Of a stretch of 46,187 nucleotides of DNA, positions 1 to 7,138 are shown piece by piece. The stretch covers positions 1 to 46,187 of the forward strand of contig NZ_JAFUAG010000020.1 in the NCBI RefSeq assembly GCF_017464355.1, read 5' to 3'. Positions within the stretch are counted from its first letter, which is position 1. The number at the start of each line of letters is the position of its first letter. The notes under the pieces were generated by a model. That model saw nothing but the letters and a program-made list of their open reading frames with translations, had not been told where the DNA came from and did not search any database. The DNA comes from Ruminococcus sp. (GTDB taxonomy: Bacteria > Bacillota > Clostridia > Oscillospirales > Ruminococcaceae). A program made the translations under genes and the position numbers.

Positions 1-1
1 A

Positions 2-397
2 ACGACGGAAGCGAGGATTGAGCAGATCAAAGCACGCCTTTCGGAAATTGATGTGTATGTCCAGGGATTGTTTGAGTCGAAGATCAGAGGTGAGATAGAC
101 GGTGATATGTTCTGTACGTTCTCCGAAAAGTATCGTACCGAGAAGTCCGAACTCAACACTGAGCTTGAAAACTTGTTCCTGACATTACAGAATATCAAGA
201 AAAAGACCAACAAGAGTGCAGTGTTAGGAACAAGCGTTAACAAGTACGACACAATTTCGGAGGTCACTTCTGAGGTCCTCAGAGATTTTATTGAACATAT
301 CGAAGTCGGTGAATACACGGGAGAGAGAAAATTCCGCAAAAAAGTGCGTAAAATCCGCATTTTCTTCATCGGCATCGGTGAGGTTCACTTCGATTAG
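2..397 (+). CDS. Large serine recombinase, C-terminal part (5' end outside window)
   Basis: The frame is open from the first bases of the window, so the gene begins upstream and only about 131 residues are visible. They show a charged coiled-coil stretch (alternating Glu/Lys/Leu, roughly residues 1-65 of what is seen), then a TSEVLRDFIEHIEV segment and a basic, beta-rich tail ending GEVHFD. This matches the end of large serine site-specific recombinases of clostridial integrative elements (coiled coil followed by a DUF4368-type tail). The catalytic Ser domain is not in view. Such enzymes insert and excise conjugative or mobilizable elements, so an element end may lie close by. It could be an intact integrase or a relic. 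Family assignment is from pattern recognition. Confidence 0.7.
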   Translation, partial: TTEARIEQIKARLSEIDVYVQGLFESKIRGEIDGDMFCTFSEKYRTEKSELNTELENLFLTLQNIKKKTNKSAVLGTSVNKYDTISEVTSEVLRDFIEHIEVGEYTGERKFRKKVRKIRIFFIGIGEVHFD

Positions 398-507
398 AGT
401 TTGTTCCCTATTGACATTACAAGTAGTACTTCTGACTGTAGATCAGAAATACTATGGCTTAAAACTTCTATATGAGTATCTTTCTTATGCCTGCGCTGTT
501 TATGACA

Positions 508-1848
508 TTATTTAAGTATCCCCCGCTTCTCTTTCAGTGAGAGTATGCGCATAACGCTCTTGTCTATGCGTTCTTCGCTGATAGTGCCGTTTGCCACGGC
601 ATCTTCCAGTCCCTTTACAGCCAAGGGCAGGTCTGCGGGCATGAGGAGCAGGTCGTCACCTGCCTGAACACACTTTACTGCCAGTGTGGCGCTGTCGTAG
701 TAATTTGCAACTGCGCCCATGCCGAGGGCATCTGTTACCACCACACCGTCGTAGCCGAGCTTGCCCCTGAGTTCGTCGTTTACCATAACAGGAGATATGC
801 TTGCGGGGGTGTTGTCGATGTTCGTCATGGTTATGTGACCCACCATGACCATATCAGCTCCTGCTTCTATGCCGCTTTCAAAGGCAAGGAACTCCTGCTT
901 TTCCAGCTGCTCCATGGTCTTGTAGGAGCAGGCCATGCCCACATGGGAGTCTGTAGCCGTATCGCCGTGACCCGGCCAGTGTTTCAGGGTGCAGGCAACT
1001 CCGCCGTCGTTGAAGCCCTTTACCGCCGAGGCCACCAGTGTGGCAGCATCGCTGAAATTATCGCTGTAAGCACGCCAGCCTATAACGGTATTGTTCGGGT
1101 TCGACCAGGTATCCGCCACGGGGGCAAAATCCAGGTTGAAGCCCAGGGAAGCGATATCGTTGGCTATGGTCCAGGCATTGTTGTAAGCGGTCTGGGTGCC
1201 CTGATATCTGTAATTGTACATATTGTAGAAGCTTGTAGTGCCAAGCTTCTTGGCGCACCTTGCCACGGTGCCGCCCTCTTCGTCCACGGCAAAAAACAGC
1301 GGTACGGAAGAATGCTTGCTGTTATACTGCTGGCCGGTGCTTATGAACCCCCTGGTCTGGTCCTTGCTTACAAGGTTGTAGTCGAAGAGTATGATACCGC
1401 TGACGGGGTAATTCTCCAGCCCCTTATCCAGCACACTGTCCGCCTGAGTCACCTGCCCGTAGCCCGTCAGTGACTCGGGAGTGACCAGGAACATCTGGCA
1501 TATCTTCTGGTGCAGGGTCATCTCCGCAAGCACCTTTTCTGCCTTGGTATCATATATGTACTTGCCGTCCAGCGAGCGTATACCCTTGACATGGGCTGCC
1601 AGCATAGTCAGGTCGGTGACGTTCACATCGCCGTCGCCGTTCAGGTCAGCCCTTTCGATCTCAGCGCCCTGCAGCGCCCGTATGGATTTCACATGGGCTG
1701 CCAGCTTGGTCACATCGGTGACATTCACCTCGGTGTCCCCGTTGATATCTCCCTTTACGGAAGCATCGGCTGCCTCTGCATAAGCAGGCACAGCTGCACA
1801 CAGCGCCATTACTGCGGCACATATGGCCGCAGTGATCTTCTTTGACAT
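508..1848 (-). CDS. Secreted GH3 beta-N-acetylglucosaminidase-like enzyme with N-terminal dockerin
   Basis: 446 residues from ATG 1848, preceded by GGGGGAG; an in-frame TTG at 1863 is a poorer start. Residues 1-24 are a signal peptide ending AYA. Residues 32-95 form a type I dockerin with two calcium loops, DINGDTEVNVTD and DLNGDGDVNVTD. Residues 100-446 are a GH3 domain of the NagZ type: KHWPGHGDTATDSH carries the Asp-His pair (D300/H302) of the acid/base, and VVTDALGM gives nucleophile D373. The predicted role is release of N-acetylhexosamine from wall fragments or glycans outside the cell, docked onto a cohesin partner. An N-terminal dockerin is less usual than a C-terminal one. The next gene upstream (1890-3266) is a paralog with the same catalytic motifs. 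Confidence 0.88.
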   Translation of the reverse strand: MSKKITAAICAAVMALCAAVPAYAEAADASVKGDINGDTEVNVTDVTKLAAHVKSIRALQGAEIERADLNGDGDVNVTDLTMLAAHVKGIRSLDGKYIYDTKAEKVLAEMTLHQKICQMFLVTPESLTGYGQVTQADSVLDKGLENYPVSGIILFDYNLVSKDQTRGFISTGQQYNSKHSSVPLFFAVDEEGGTVARCAKKLGTTSFYNMYNYRYQGTQTAYNNAWTIANDIASLGFNLDFAPVADTWSNPNNTVIGWRAYSDNFSDAATLVASAVKGFNDGGVACTLKHWPGHGDTATDSHVGMACSYKTMEQLEKQEFLAFESGIEAGADMVMVGHITMTNIDNTPASISPVMVNDELRGKLGYDGVVVTDALGMGAVANYYDSATLAVKCVQAGDDLLLMPADLPLAVKGLEDAVANGTISEERIDKSVMRILSLKEKRGILK

Positions 1849-1889
1849 AAATAACTCCCCCAATAATAATCATATCGGCTCATGCCGTA

Positions 1890-3266
1890 TCAGAGCATTC
1901 CTCTTTCTTTTTTCAGCTCCAGTATCCTTATTACGCTTTCGTTTATCCTGTCTTCTGTTATATCGCCGCTTTCAATGGCATTTTCAATGCCCTTAACGGC
2001 TGACTCAAGGTCTTCGGGCATGAGCAGTATATCACCTCCTGCCTTTATGACCTCAACTGCTATCTCATCGCTGCTGTAATAATTTGCCAGCGCTCCCATG
2101 CCCAGGGCATCGGTGACTATCAGCCCCTTGAAGCCCAGCTTGTTCCGCAGTTCATCGGTGATGAAGGTCTTCGACAGGGACGCAGGCATATTGTCAACAT
2201 TTACCATGGTTATGTGGCCTACCATGACCATATCCGCCCCTGCGGCAATACCGCTTTCAAAGGCGAGATATTCTTCCTTTTCAAGCTCCTCTATGGTCTT
2301 GCCTGAAGTTGCCATGCCCAGATGAGAGTCCTCGGCAGTATCACCATGCCCGGGGAAATGCTTTACTGTGCAGGCCACACCGCCGTCACGGAAGCCCTTT
2401 ACTGCCGAAGCCACCAGCTCGGCAGTTTCCTTGAAATCATCGCTGTAGGCACGCCTGCCTATAACGGTGTTATCGGGATTTGACCAGGTATCCGCCACAG
2501 GGGCAAAATCCAGGTTGAAGCCCAGCCCAGAGATATCCTGCGCTATGGTATAGGCATTGTCGTAGGCGGTATCGGTGCCCTCTGCACGGTAGTTATACAT
2601 GGAGTCAAACTCGGTGGTGCCCAGGGTATCGGCGCACCTTGCCACGGTGCCGCCCTCTTCGTCCACGGAGATGAACAGCTGCATACCCGTTATATCCTCG
2701 CTGTACTGCTGAACGTTTGATATCATGGCCTTGGTCTGTTCGATATCTTCAAGGTTCTGGGCGAAGTAGATAAGTCCCCCCACAGGATAATTTTCCAGGC
2801 TCTCCTTAGTGGCCTCCCCCGACTGTGTAACGACGTCGTAGCCCGTCAGGCTCTCGGGGGTGACAATGAACATCTGGCAGACCTTTTCGTGCAGGCTCAT
2901 GCCCTCTAGGAGCTTGTTTATCTCCTCATCGCCGCTTGTTGGGGCAGCGGACTTCTCCGCCTTGCTCTCCGTCTTCTTCTCATCGGCGGGCTCTGCCACC
3001 GTCAGCTCGGCAGTGCTTTCGCTCCCTGACTTTTCTTCAGAGGTGTCCTCAGCCGCACTTTCAGCCGTTTCCTTTTCGCTGACGCTTTCCTTTTCAGAAG
3101 AAGCTGTCTTCTTCACCGCAGAGTTCTCTGCCGTTTCAGCCTCTTTGGGACGGTTCTTGAAATACCCGTTTATTGCCACGCCGCTGAGGGCGCCTGTTAT
3201 CAGCAGCAAAACGAACAGCCTGAGTATCAGCCTGCCCTTTGCCTTAGCTTTCTTCTTTTTTGCCAT
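1890..3266 (-). CDS. Membrane-anchored GH3 beta-N-acetylglucosaminidase-like enzyme
   Basis: 458 residues. A very basic N-terminus (MAKKKKAKAKGR) leads into one membrane segment (about 12-33), followed by a Glu/Ser/Ala/Lys-rich linker (about 40-112) and a GH3 NagZ-type domain (113-458). KHFPGHGDTAEDSH supplies the Asp-His pair D313/H315 and VTDALGM the nucleophile D386. It is strongly similar to the product of 508-1848 across the whole catalytic domain, so the two look like a tandem duplication whose N-termini diverged: dockerin in one, membrane anchor with flexible spacer in the other. The likely role is wall-turnover N-acetylhexosaminidase on the outer face of the membrane. There is no lipobox Cys. 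Confidence 0.87.
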   Translation of the reverse strand: MAKKKKAKAKGRLILRLFVLLLITGALSGVAINGYFKNRPKEAETAENSAVKKTASSEKESVSEKETAESAAEDTSEEKSGSESTAELTVAEPADEKKTESKAEKSAAPTSGDEEINKLLEGMSLHEKVCQMFIVTPESLTGYDVVTQSGEATKESLENYPVGGLIYFAQNLEDIEQTKAMISNVQQYSEDITGMQLFISVDEEGGTVARCADTLGTTEFDSMYNYRAEGTDTAYDNAYTIAQDISGLGFNLDFAPVADTWSNPDNTVIGRRAYSDDFKETAELVASAVKGFRDGGVACTVKHFPGHGDTAEDSHLGMATSGKTIEELEKEEYLAFESGIAAGADMVMVGHITMVNVDNMPASLSKTFITDELRNKLGFKGLIVTDALGMGALANYYSSDEIAVEVIKAGGDILLMPEDLESAVKGIENAIESGDITEDRINESVIRILELKKERGML

Positions 3267-3358
3267 TTTTTCACTCCGTTCAAAAATACTTCACCAAATA
3301 AAGTATACCACCATTTCTCCCATATGTCAACAAATTCCGCCTGCCAAAAAGGAAAAAA

Positions 3359-3385
3359 GGTCGGGCTGGAAAATCCTGCCCGACC
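3359..3385 (-). terminator. Terminator of bioY
   Basis: Read on the minus strand, an 8-bp stem GGTCGGGC/GCCCGACC is followed by a run of T, just downstream of the bioY stop codon. It separates bioY from the GH3 gene. Confidence 0.8.
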
Positions 3386-3393
3386 GCATGATA

Positions 3394-3969
3394 TCATATT
3401 TTTATCCGCCGCTTAAGTGTTTCGCTGATACCCAGGGCTGCCGCCAGCTTTATGCCGTCCCAGATAAGAAAGGGTATAACGCACAAATTCAAGGCTTTCA
3501 TCATGGTGATAGCCCCTGTGTCACGGGTATATATCTTCACGAACCACACCGTACCGAAAAGGTAGCAGAGCGCAAGTCCCGCCACAAGCATTATGACCCT
3601 GATGACAGCATTGTCACCGATGAATTTTTCAGCCAGCCAGTAGACCCCCGCCATGAGCAGGAAGCCCACTATATATCCCCCTGTGGAGCCGAACAGGGTG
3701 CCTATCCCGCTTTTGAAGCCTGCAAACACAGGCAGGCCTGCAGCACCCAGCAGTATGTATACCAGCACCGCAAAGAACCCCCGCTTGCCCCCGAGAACAG
3801 CCAGTGCGCAGAACACCCCGAAGGTCTGTAAAGTAATGGGCACTGCCAGCGGTATGGATATCCACGAGCATACTGCGATAAGCACCGCAAACATGGCGGT
3901 AAGCGCCATATCCTTGGTGGTCATGAAAGCGTTTTTCCTGTTTTGTACAGCTGTTTCTGTTGTTTGCAT
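3394..3969 (-). CDS. bioY: BioY-family biotin transporter substrate-binding subunit
   Basis: 191 residues from ATG 3969, chosen because GGAGGT lies 7 nt upstream; the frame runs further 5' but without a ribosome site. About six membrane segments are visible. The conserved BioY features are ITLQTFGVFCALAVLGGKRG near residue 50, a GLPVFAGFKSGIGTLFGSTGGY core near 80-105, and a C-terminal IPFLIWDGIKLAAALGI stretch. BioY is the S component that binds biotin and is energised by an ECF ATPase/EcfT module; no such module is adjacent, so it probably shares a general ECF unit (group II type). A BirA-like operator over the promoter and start codon agrees with biotin control. The gene is monocistronic. 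Confidence 0.9.
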   Translation of the reverse strand: MQTTETAVQNRKNAFMTTKDMALTAMFAVLIAVCSWISIPLAVPITLQTFGVFCALAVLGGKRGFFAVLVYILLGAAGLPVFAGFKSGIGTLFGSTGGYIVGFLLMAGVYWLAEKFIGDNAVIRVIMLVAGLALCYLFGTVWFVKIYTRDTGAITMMKALNLCVIPFLIWDGIKLAAALGISETLKRRIKI

Positions 3970-4005
3970 AATGTATACCTCCAAGTTCTCACTGGTATAC
4001 ATTAT
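3968..4005 (-). promoter_or_regulatory. BirA-like biotin operator
   Basis: A perfect 12-bp inverted repeat, ATAATGTATACC and GGTATACATTAT, is separated by exactly 14 nt. The layout (inverted half-sites with a 14-16 nt gap) is that of biotin-repressor sites. It covers the -10 box, the transcription start, the ribosome site and the bioY start codon. The assignment to BirA is inference from architecture and the downstream gene. Confidence 0.75.
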
Positions 4006-4029
4006 AGCATATTTCTCTAAAATTGTCAA
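4001..4029 (-). promoter_or_regulatory. bioY promoter
   Basis: On the minus strand TTGACA (4024-4029) and TATAAT (4001-4006) are separated by 17 nt, a consensus housekeeping promoter. The -10 box lies inside the inverted-repeat operator. Confidence 0.85.
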
Positions 4030-4050
4030 CCCTGTAAAAATTTGTATACC

Positions 4051-4302
4051 TTACCAAAACTTACCGACCCCGGGGCAGTAAGAATTTGGTTTCAGCGCCC
4101 GAAGCTCCACATAGCACCCGCACACGGCGCACATACCGTTTGTCAGCTGACCGCATTGCTGACAAAGCTCCAGCCTGCGCTGATATTCTTCCTCGTCCAC
4201 CCGCTTGTCCTCGGGGACAGCGGCTATGTATTCAAGCAGCTTCTCGGTATAGGCATCGCGGTCAAGGTCAGCGATGAGGCATTTTTTACACACTATCTTC
4301 AT
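4051..4302 (-). CDS. Small cysteine-rich protein (DUF6171-like)
   Basis: 83 residues. Cysteines occur as CKKC near the N-terminus, CQQC near residue 48, CAVCGC near 58 and one near the C-terminus, so one or two zinc or metal sites are likely. The pattern (CxxC, a YI-EKR-EEEY-RRLELC helix, NGMCxxCGCxVE-RA, CP-W end) resembles the small DUF6171 family of Firmicutes, whose function is unknown. There is no signal peptide or membrane segment. It lies 81 bp upstream of bioY's promoter side and shares the strand with both neighbours, but no shared role is evident. Confidence 0.7.
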   Translation of the reverse strand: MKIVCKKCLIADLDRDAYTEKLLEYIAAVPEDKRVDEEEYQRRLELCQQCGQLTNGMCAVCGCYVELRALKPNSYCPGVGKFW

Positions 4303-4331
4303 TCACAAAACTCCGTCCCGAATTTTATCTT

Positions 4332-4907
4332 TCATTTTGCAAGGCCGTGTTCTCTGGCGTAGTGTTCCTCTGCAAAAAGCTTGTCATTTTTCTTCCTGCC
4401 CGAACATATATACCTTATAGCGTAAATGGCCGTCGGCACCGAAAGCGGTATCGTCAGCACAAGATACAGTATGACCACATCCGCAGCATTTAAACTTAAA
4501 AACGAGCCGCTGACCGAAGAGATCCATTCAGCGTTCAGGATCGTCAGTACAAGGGCAAGCAGGTATATCCTCAGGATAAAGCAGCACAGCTTATAACGCA
4601 GTTTCGTGCCTACCATTCCCGAATGCCTTGCGGCAAACTCACCTATCCTGCAAGCCGTTTTTCTCCTGAAACGGAAGAGATATTCATAAATACCGGCCAG
4701 CACTATCAGGACGAGCCTTAGCAGCTGACGAAAGCTGAAAAAATACTCTGACAGATAAGTTATCCAGCCACTCTTCTTTAGCTCATATGCCCAATGCAGA
4801 TCACGCACGGCCTGCACCAATGATACAGCCTGAACGATACCCAGAAGCACAAGTATCACCTTAGCCACAACAGCACCGCGCACTTCGTAATAGCTTTTTT
4901 CAGACAT
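4332..4907 (-). CDS. Hypothetical multi-pass membrane protein
   Basis: 191 residues from ATG 4907, with AGGGGGCGGTG just upstream; the frame extends 21 codons further without a ribosome site. Four hydrophobic segments can be seen, near residues 10-30, 50-72, 105-125 and 145-165. Basic clusters (RFRRK; CSGRKKNDK) lie between and after them. No family was recognised. The C-terminus (about 20 residues) is charged and probably cytoplasmic. It is the last chromosomal gene before the prophage insertion region. Confidence 0.6.
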   Translation of the reverse strand: MSEKSYYEVRGAVVAKVILVLLGIVQAVSLVQAVRDLHWAYELKKSGWITYLSEYFFSFRQLLRLVLIVLAGIYEYLFRFRRKTACRIGEFAARHSGMVGTKLRYKLCCFILRIYLLALVLTILNAEWISSVSGSFLSLNAADVVILYLVLTIPLSVPTAIYAIRYICSGRKKNDKLFAEEHYAREHGLAK

Positions 4908-5010
4908 TTCACCGCCCCCTTGTTGTGTCACATTATAGCACATTATTATCGGTAAAGCAATATGTTTCACTAAAATATTACAGGACTGTCACACGCTGAG
5001 AGCCGTAAGA

Positions 5011-5137
5011 TAAAAAAATGTAGCCGGCACTAGGTGAACACTAACCGACTACATACAACGCTACCGGTAAGCACTGTGAGCACTCTCACACGCTTCCGGT
5101 GCTTAAAGTATAGCACAGATCTTAAGATCTGTCAAGT
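5011..5137. repeat. Structured ~127-bp repeat, left copy (outside attL)
   Basis: It matches 13401-13526 at roughly 93% by eye (one indel, about eight substitutions). It contains a 9-bp arm pair TGTAGCCGG/CCGACTACA (one mismatch here), an AAGCACTG...CGGTGCTT stem enclosing TGTGAG/CTCACA, and an 18-bp perfect palindrome ACAGATCTTAAGATCTGT at 5115-5132. It is directly continuous with the attL repeat. No gene is in it. Confidence 0.85.
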
Positions 5138-5219
5138 AAAAAGACCGCCCCCGAGGACGGTCTTTCTTTGTATAGTCGAGGTGACGTGATTTGAACACGC
5201 GACTTCTACGTCCCGAACG
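5138..5219. repeat. attL: direct repeat of terminator plus 3' part of tRNA-Pro(CGG)
   Basis: 82 bases identical to 13839-13920 except at 5169 (T versus C). It carries the tRNA terminator hairpin and the tRNA 3' half up to the 5' strand of the anticodon stem, then stops matching. This tRNA fragment is incomplete and is not a gene. It marks the left end of the prophage, and the 8701-bp offset between copies gives the size of the circular phage genome. Confidence 0.88.
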
Positions 5220-5420
5220 CTGCCCCCCTGTCGCTCCGCTGCTCCTTTGCTCCTCTGCTCTTCTGCTTCGGCGGGGCTGTTCCGCCTCTTGTTCCAAAGA
5301 GCAGTACCGAGTTCCAGCAGACCCGCCCTGCTCCCCCTGCTGTGCAGCTCCACCACACACTGCGCAGCAGCAACATTCTTTTCCTTACTTTGCTTAATTA
5401 GCCCGTTGCATATCATGGAG

Positions 5421-5511
5421 TGTAAGTCTTGCAAAACATATTAAGTTTTTGGGAACTCATGAGCTTGCGAATGAGTTTCCGAAAAGTTAATATGGCTTTG
5501 CGAGAGTTACA
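5421..5511. other. 91-nt imperfect hairpin in phage intergenic region
   Basis: Arms of about 40 nt pair around a 10-nt loop GAGCTTGCGA. Pairing blocks include TGTAA/TTACA, TCT/AGA, GCAAA/TTTGC, CATATTAA/TTAATATG and ACTCAT/ATGAGT, with scattered mismatches and one bulge. No T run follows, so it is not a usual terminator. It is a candidate packaging signal or minus-strand origin. Confidence 0.6.
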
Positions 5512-5649
5512 CGGAATGATATGCTATACTCGCAAAAGCAAAGGAAGAAAAGCTCTGTGTGTGAGGGAAGTTCTGTCGTTGACATTCTATCGGTAGAACA
5601 GCGAAGTTGTGTTTATGTCAAGAATAACAAAGCTAGTGTTTTTTGTCCT

Positions 5650-5720
5650 CGGGGTGAGGGGGAGATTTTTTTATTTTTGCAACGAGCGGAGCGAGCGAAA
5701 AAATAAAAAAAGCTCACCCG
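5650..5720. other. Nested hairpin with long T/A arms
   Basis: Outer arms CGGGGTGAG/CTCACCCG enclose TTTTTTTATTTTT (from 5666) opposite AAAAAATAAAAAAA, around a GAGCGGAGCGAGC apex. On either strand it would read as a hairpin with a T run, so it may terminate transcription in both directions or act as a structural phage element. Confidence 0.5.
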
Positions 5721-5767
5721 AAAGCCAATGGAACACCCGACGAAGGAGGGTGGTCGCTTGGCGGCCC

Positions 5768-5787
5768 TGCCATGCTGAGGCATGGCA
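5768..5787. other. 8-bp perfect hairpin
   Basis: TGCCATGC and GCATGGCA flank the loop TGAG. It lies downstream of the repressor gene on the minus strand, but no T run follows on that strand. Its role is unknown; origin or packaging element is possible. Confidence 0.45.
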
Positions 5788-5851
5788 AAAAGAGGACAAA
5801 AAACACGGTCAAAAAACGGCAAAGTTACAAATACATCACACACTAAAGTAA

Positions 5852-6133
5852 CTACTTGTTTATGTGCTGAGTGCTGTTATCATGGGAAGAGATGTTATAC
5901 TCTGATTTCATATCACACCCGATTCCACCCTTATTGTTTGTAAGTCCTGCTATATAATCTATTGATACATTGTAAAACCTTGCAAGAATTATTACTGTTT
6001 CAAAAGGAATAGGGTATTCTCCCGTTTCCCACCTACTGTATTGTTTTTGAGACGTTTTGAGTATTATAGCCAAGTCTTTCTGTTTTAGGTCTTTATCTTC
6101 TCTTAAATCTTTTATTCTTGGGTAATATCCCAC
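5852..6133 (-). CDS. XRE-family (Cro/CI-like) repressor
   Basis: 93 residues from a GTG start at 6133, with AAGGAGGTG 8 nt upstream. Residues 1-65 form a helix-turn-helix domain: IKDLREDKDLKQKDLAIIL, then KTSQKQYSRWETGEYPIPF as turn and recognition helix, then LARFYNVSIDYIAGLT. This is the DNA-binding fold of phage CI-like repressors. The 25-residue tail is short and polar, with no peptidase or sensor domain, so SOS self-cleavage is unlikely. It is divergent from the ssDNA-binding-protein gene, and a consensus promoter and AGTACA/TGTACT palindrome lie between them. The likely task is to silence the structural operon in the prophage state. Confidence 0.88.
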   Translation of the reverse strand: MGYYPRIKDLREDKDLKQKDLAIILKTSQKQYSRWETGEYPIPFETVIILARFYNVSIDYIAGLTNNKGGIGCDMKSEYNISSHDNSTQHINK

Positions 6134-6194
6134 AAAAATTCACCTCCTTTTTTGTTTATCTAACCGAATTATATCATAATACATTTGTGGGGTA

Positions 6195-6223
6195 TTGACA
6201 ATAGTACAAATTTGGGGTATACT
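6195..6223 (+). promoter_or_regulatory. Rightward promoter of phage structural operon
   Basis: TTGACA at 6195-6200 and TATACT at 6218-6223 are 17 nt apart. The words GTACAAATTTGGGGTATA lie within it, and an ATTTGTGGGGTATT copy lies just upstream, so repressor binding could block it directly. A TATAAT box for the opposite (repressor) direction is at 6170-6175 without a good -35. Confidence 0.8.
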
Positions 6224-6232
6224 TCCAATTGT

Positions 6233-6248
6233 AGTACAAATATGTACT
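6233..6248. promoter_or_regulatory. Candidate repressor operator
   Basis: AGTACA and TGTACT form an inverted repeat with a 4-nt spacer, just downstream of the rightward promoter. A related half site AGTACAAAT occurs inside the promoter at 6203-6211. The likely ligand is the XRE repressor encoded at 5852-6133. Confidence 0.55.
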
Positions 6249-6300
6249 AGATTTTACAAGGCAAGCGGAAAAGCCAAGAACCGCAGAAAGGAAAAGAAAA

Positions 6301-6630
6301 ATGGCAAGTACAACAAAGATCGTAGGCTGGACACGGAAAGCAGCATTTGACGGAGAGATCAACGGAAAGCATATCACCTCACCAGAGAAGATAGTGCTTC
6401 ATATCGAAACGACCGAGGTGCAGGGACATCACGGGACAGCAGTAGATACGCTTAAAATACCTCTGGATAGCCCGCTTGCGCAGCATGGAGATGAGTTTCT
6501 CCTGAATGGCCTTATCGGGTCATATGTCCGCCTGGATTATCAGCTTTTCAACGGAAGACCGCAGCTTATCAATATAGTTGTAGTCGATGAAAAGGGTACT
6601 CCGCTGCACGACGGTGTCGGCAAGAAGTAG
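6301..6630 (+). CDS. Putative ssDNA-binding protein (gpV-like)
   Basis: 109 residues; GAAAGGAAAAG precedes the ATG. No signal peptide or membrane segment. The sequence alternates beta-type stretches (KIVLHIETTEV, DTLKIPLDSP, LIGSYVRLDYQLF, PQLINIVVVDEKG), compatible with a small OB fold. Position supports the call: first gene of the operon and directly before two tiny membrane-protein genes, exactly where gene V sits in Ff phages. Gene V protein coats viral single strands, stops complementary-strand synthesis and delivers the genome to the assembly site. Sequence similarity to known gpV was not tested, so the function is inferred from synteny, size and composition. Confidence 0.55.
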   Translation: MASTTKIVGWTRKAAFDGEINGKHITSPEKIVLHIETTEVQGHHGTAVDTLKIPLDSPLAQHGDEFLLNGLIGSYVRLDYQLFNGRPQLINIVVVDEKGTPLHDGVGKK

Positions 6631-6641
6631 GAGGTGTTCCC

Positions 6642-6860
6642 ATGTGGGATAGTTTCATAGCATGGGGACAGGCCTACGGCCTGTGGGCAACAGTAGGTTT
6701 GCTGGTCTTCGTGTATATCTTTGAATACATTGACTGTTCAAAAGCAAAGAAGGCTCTTGAAGAGGAGCGAAAAACAGCAGGCTATTATAAGAAGCAGAAT
6801 GACCTGCTCCTTAAGAACGTAAGGGGTGATGAAGATGAACCTCCGCCTGATGACAGCTGA
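6642..6860 (+). CDS. Small membrane protein (gene VII/IX-like position)
   Basis: 72 residues; TAGGAGGTG lies just before the ATG. One membrane segment spans about residues 9-29 (YGLWATVGLLVFVYIFEYI), followed by a charged helix rich in Lys and Glu and an acidic DEDEPPPDDS tail. The 3' end overlaps the next gene by about 26 nt. The place between the gpV-like gene and the coat gene is that of genes VII and IX, whose products cap the virion end that emerges first. At 72 residues it is about twice as long as the Ff proteins, so it may be a cap protein or an assembly factor. Confidence 0.6.
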   Translation: MWDSFIAWGQAYGLWATVGLLVFVYIFEYIDCSKAKKALEEERKTAGYYKKQNDLLLKNVRGDEDEPPPDDS

Positions 6861-7062
6861 GGGCGAGGAGATAGAACTGGAAAGTGTTCCCGATGAACTC
6901 GTCACCGATGAAATGACAACATCAGAGATAATGATATCTTTGAATAACCACTTAGAGAATATAGATCGTGGTATATCAACAGTATGTGTAGTAGGTATTG
7001 TCCTTATAGTCTGGCTAGGCCTTTGGACAGTACTTGATAAATGGTATTTTGGCGGTGTGTAA
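6835..7062 (+). CDS. Second small membrane protein (gene IX-like position)
   Basis: 75 residues from ATG 6835. AAGGGG at 6821-6826 is 8 nt upstream, which favours it over ATG 6829 and GTG 6826 in the same frame. The N-terminal half is acidic and cytoplasm-like (EGEEIELESVPDELVTDEM); a single membrane segment spans about residues 50-70 (STVCVVGIVLIVWLGLWTVL) and ends KWYFGGV. Overlap with the preceding gene suggests coupled translation. Topology is opposite to its neighbour (membrane segment at the C-terminal end). Role inferred from position between gpV-like and coat genes. Confidence 0.55.
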   Translation: MNLRLMTAEGEEIELESVPDELVTDEMTTSEIMISLNNHLENIDRGISTVCVVGIVLIVWLGLWTVLDKWYFGGV

Positions 7063-7138
7063 AGACCTTGGAATTTTTTTCCCCGTGAGAGAGGTCTACC
7101 GCCTGATATAAATTGAATAAAAGAAAGGAGAAACAACT

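Larger units (their letters stand above)
5220..5850. other. Prophage noncoding region next to attL
   Basis: Roughly 630 bases without a convincing gene. The first 130 bases are rich in C and T on the plus strand (repeated TGCTCC-like words). Then come a 91-nt imperfect hairpin (5421-5511), a nested hairpin with long T and A runs (5650-5720) and an 8-bp hairpin (5768-5787). By position and structure it is the counterpart of the Ff intergenic region, where packaging signal and complementary-strand origin usually lie. Confidence 0.6.

Noticed and set aside
5174-5219. tRNA-Pro match beside the prophage left end
   Set aside because: Only the 3' half is present; the 5' half is replaced by unrelated sequence after 5219. 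It is an att copy, not a tRNA gene.
5132-5434. Open frames on both strands across the attL boundary (about 65-100 residues)
   Set aside because: They read through the tRNA fragment and terminator, lack ribosome sites, and come from a C/T-biased stretch. The same tRNA-terminator words give false frames at 13681-14063.
5768-5787. Terminator of the XRE repressor gene
   Set aside because: The stem is good, but on the minus strand GGGCCGCC follows in place of a T run, so termination there is not supported.
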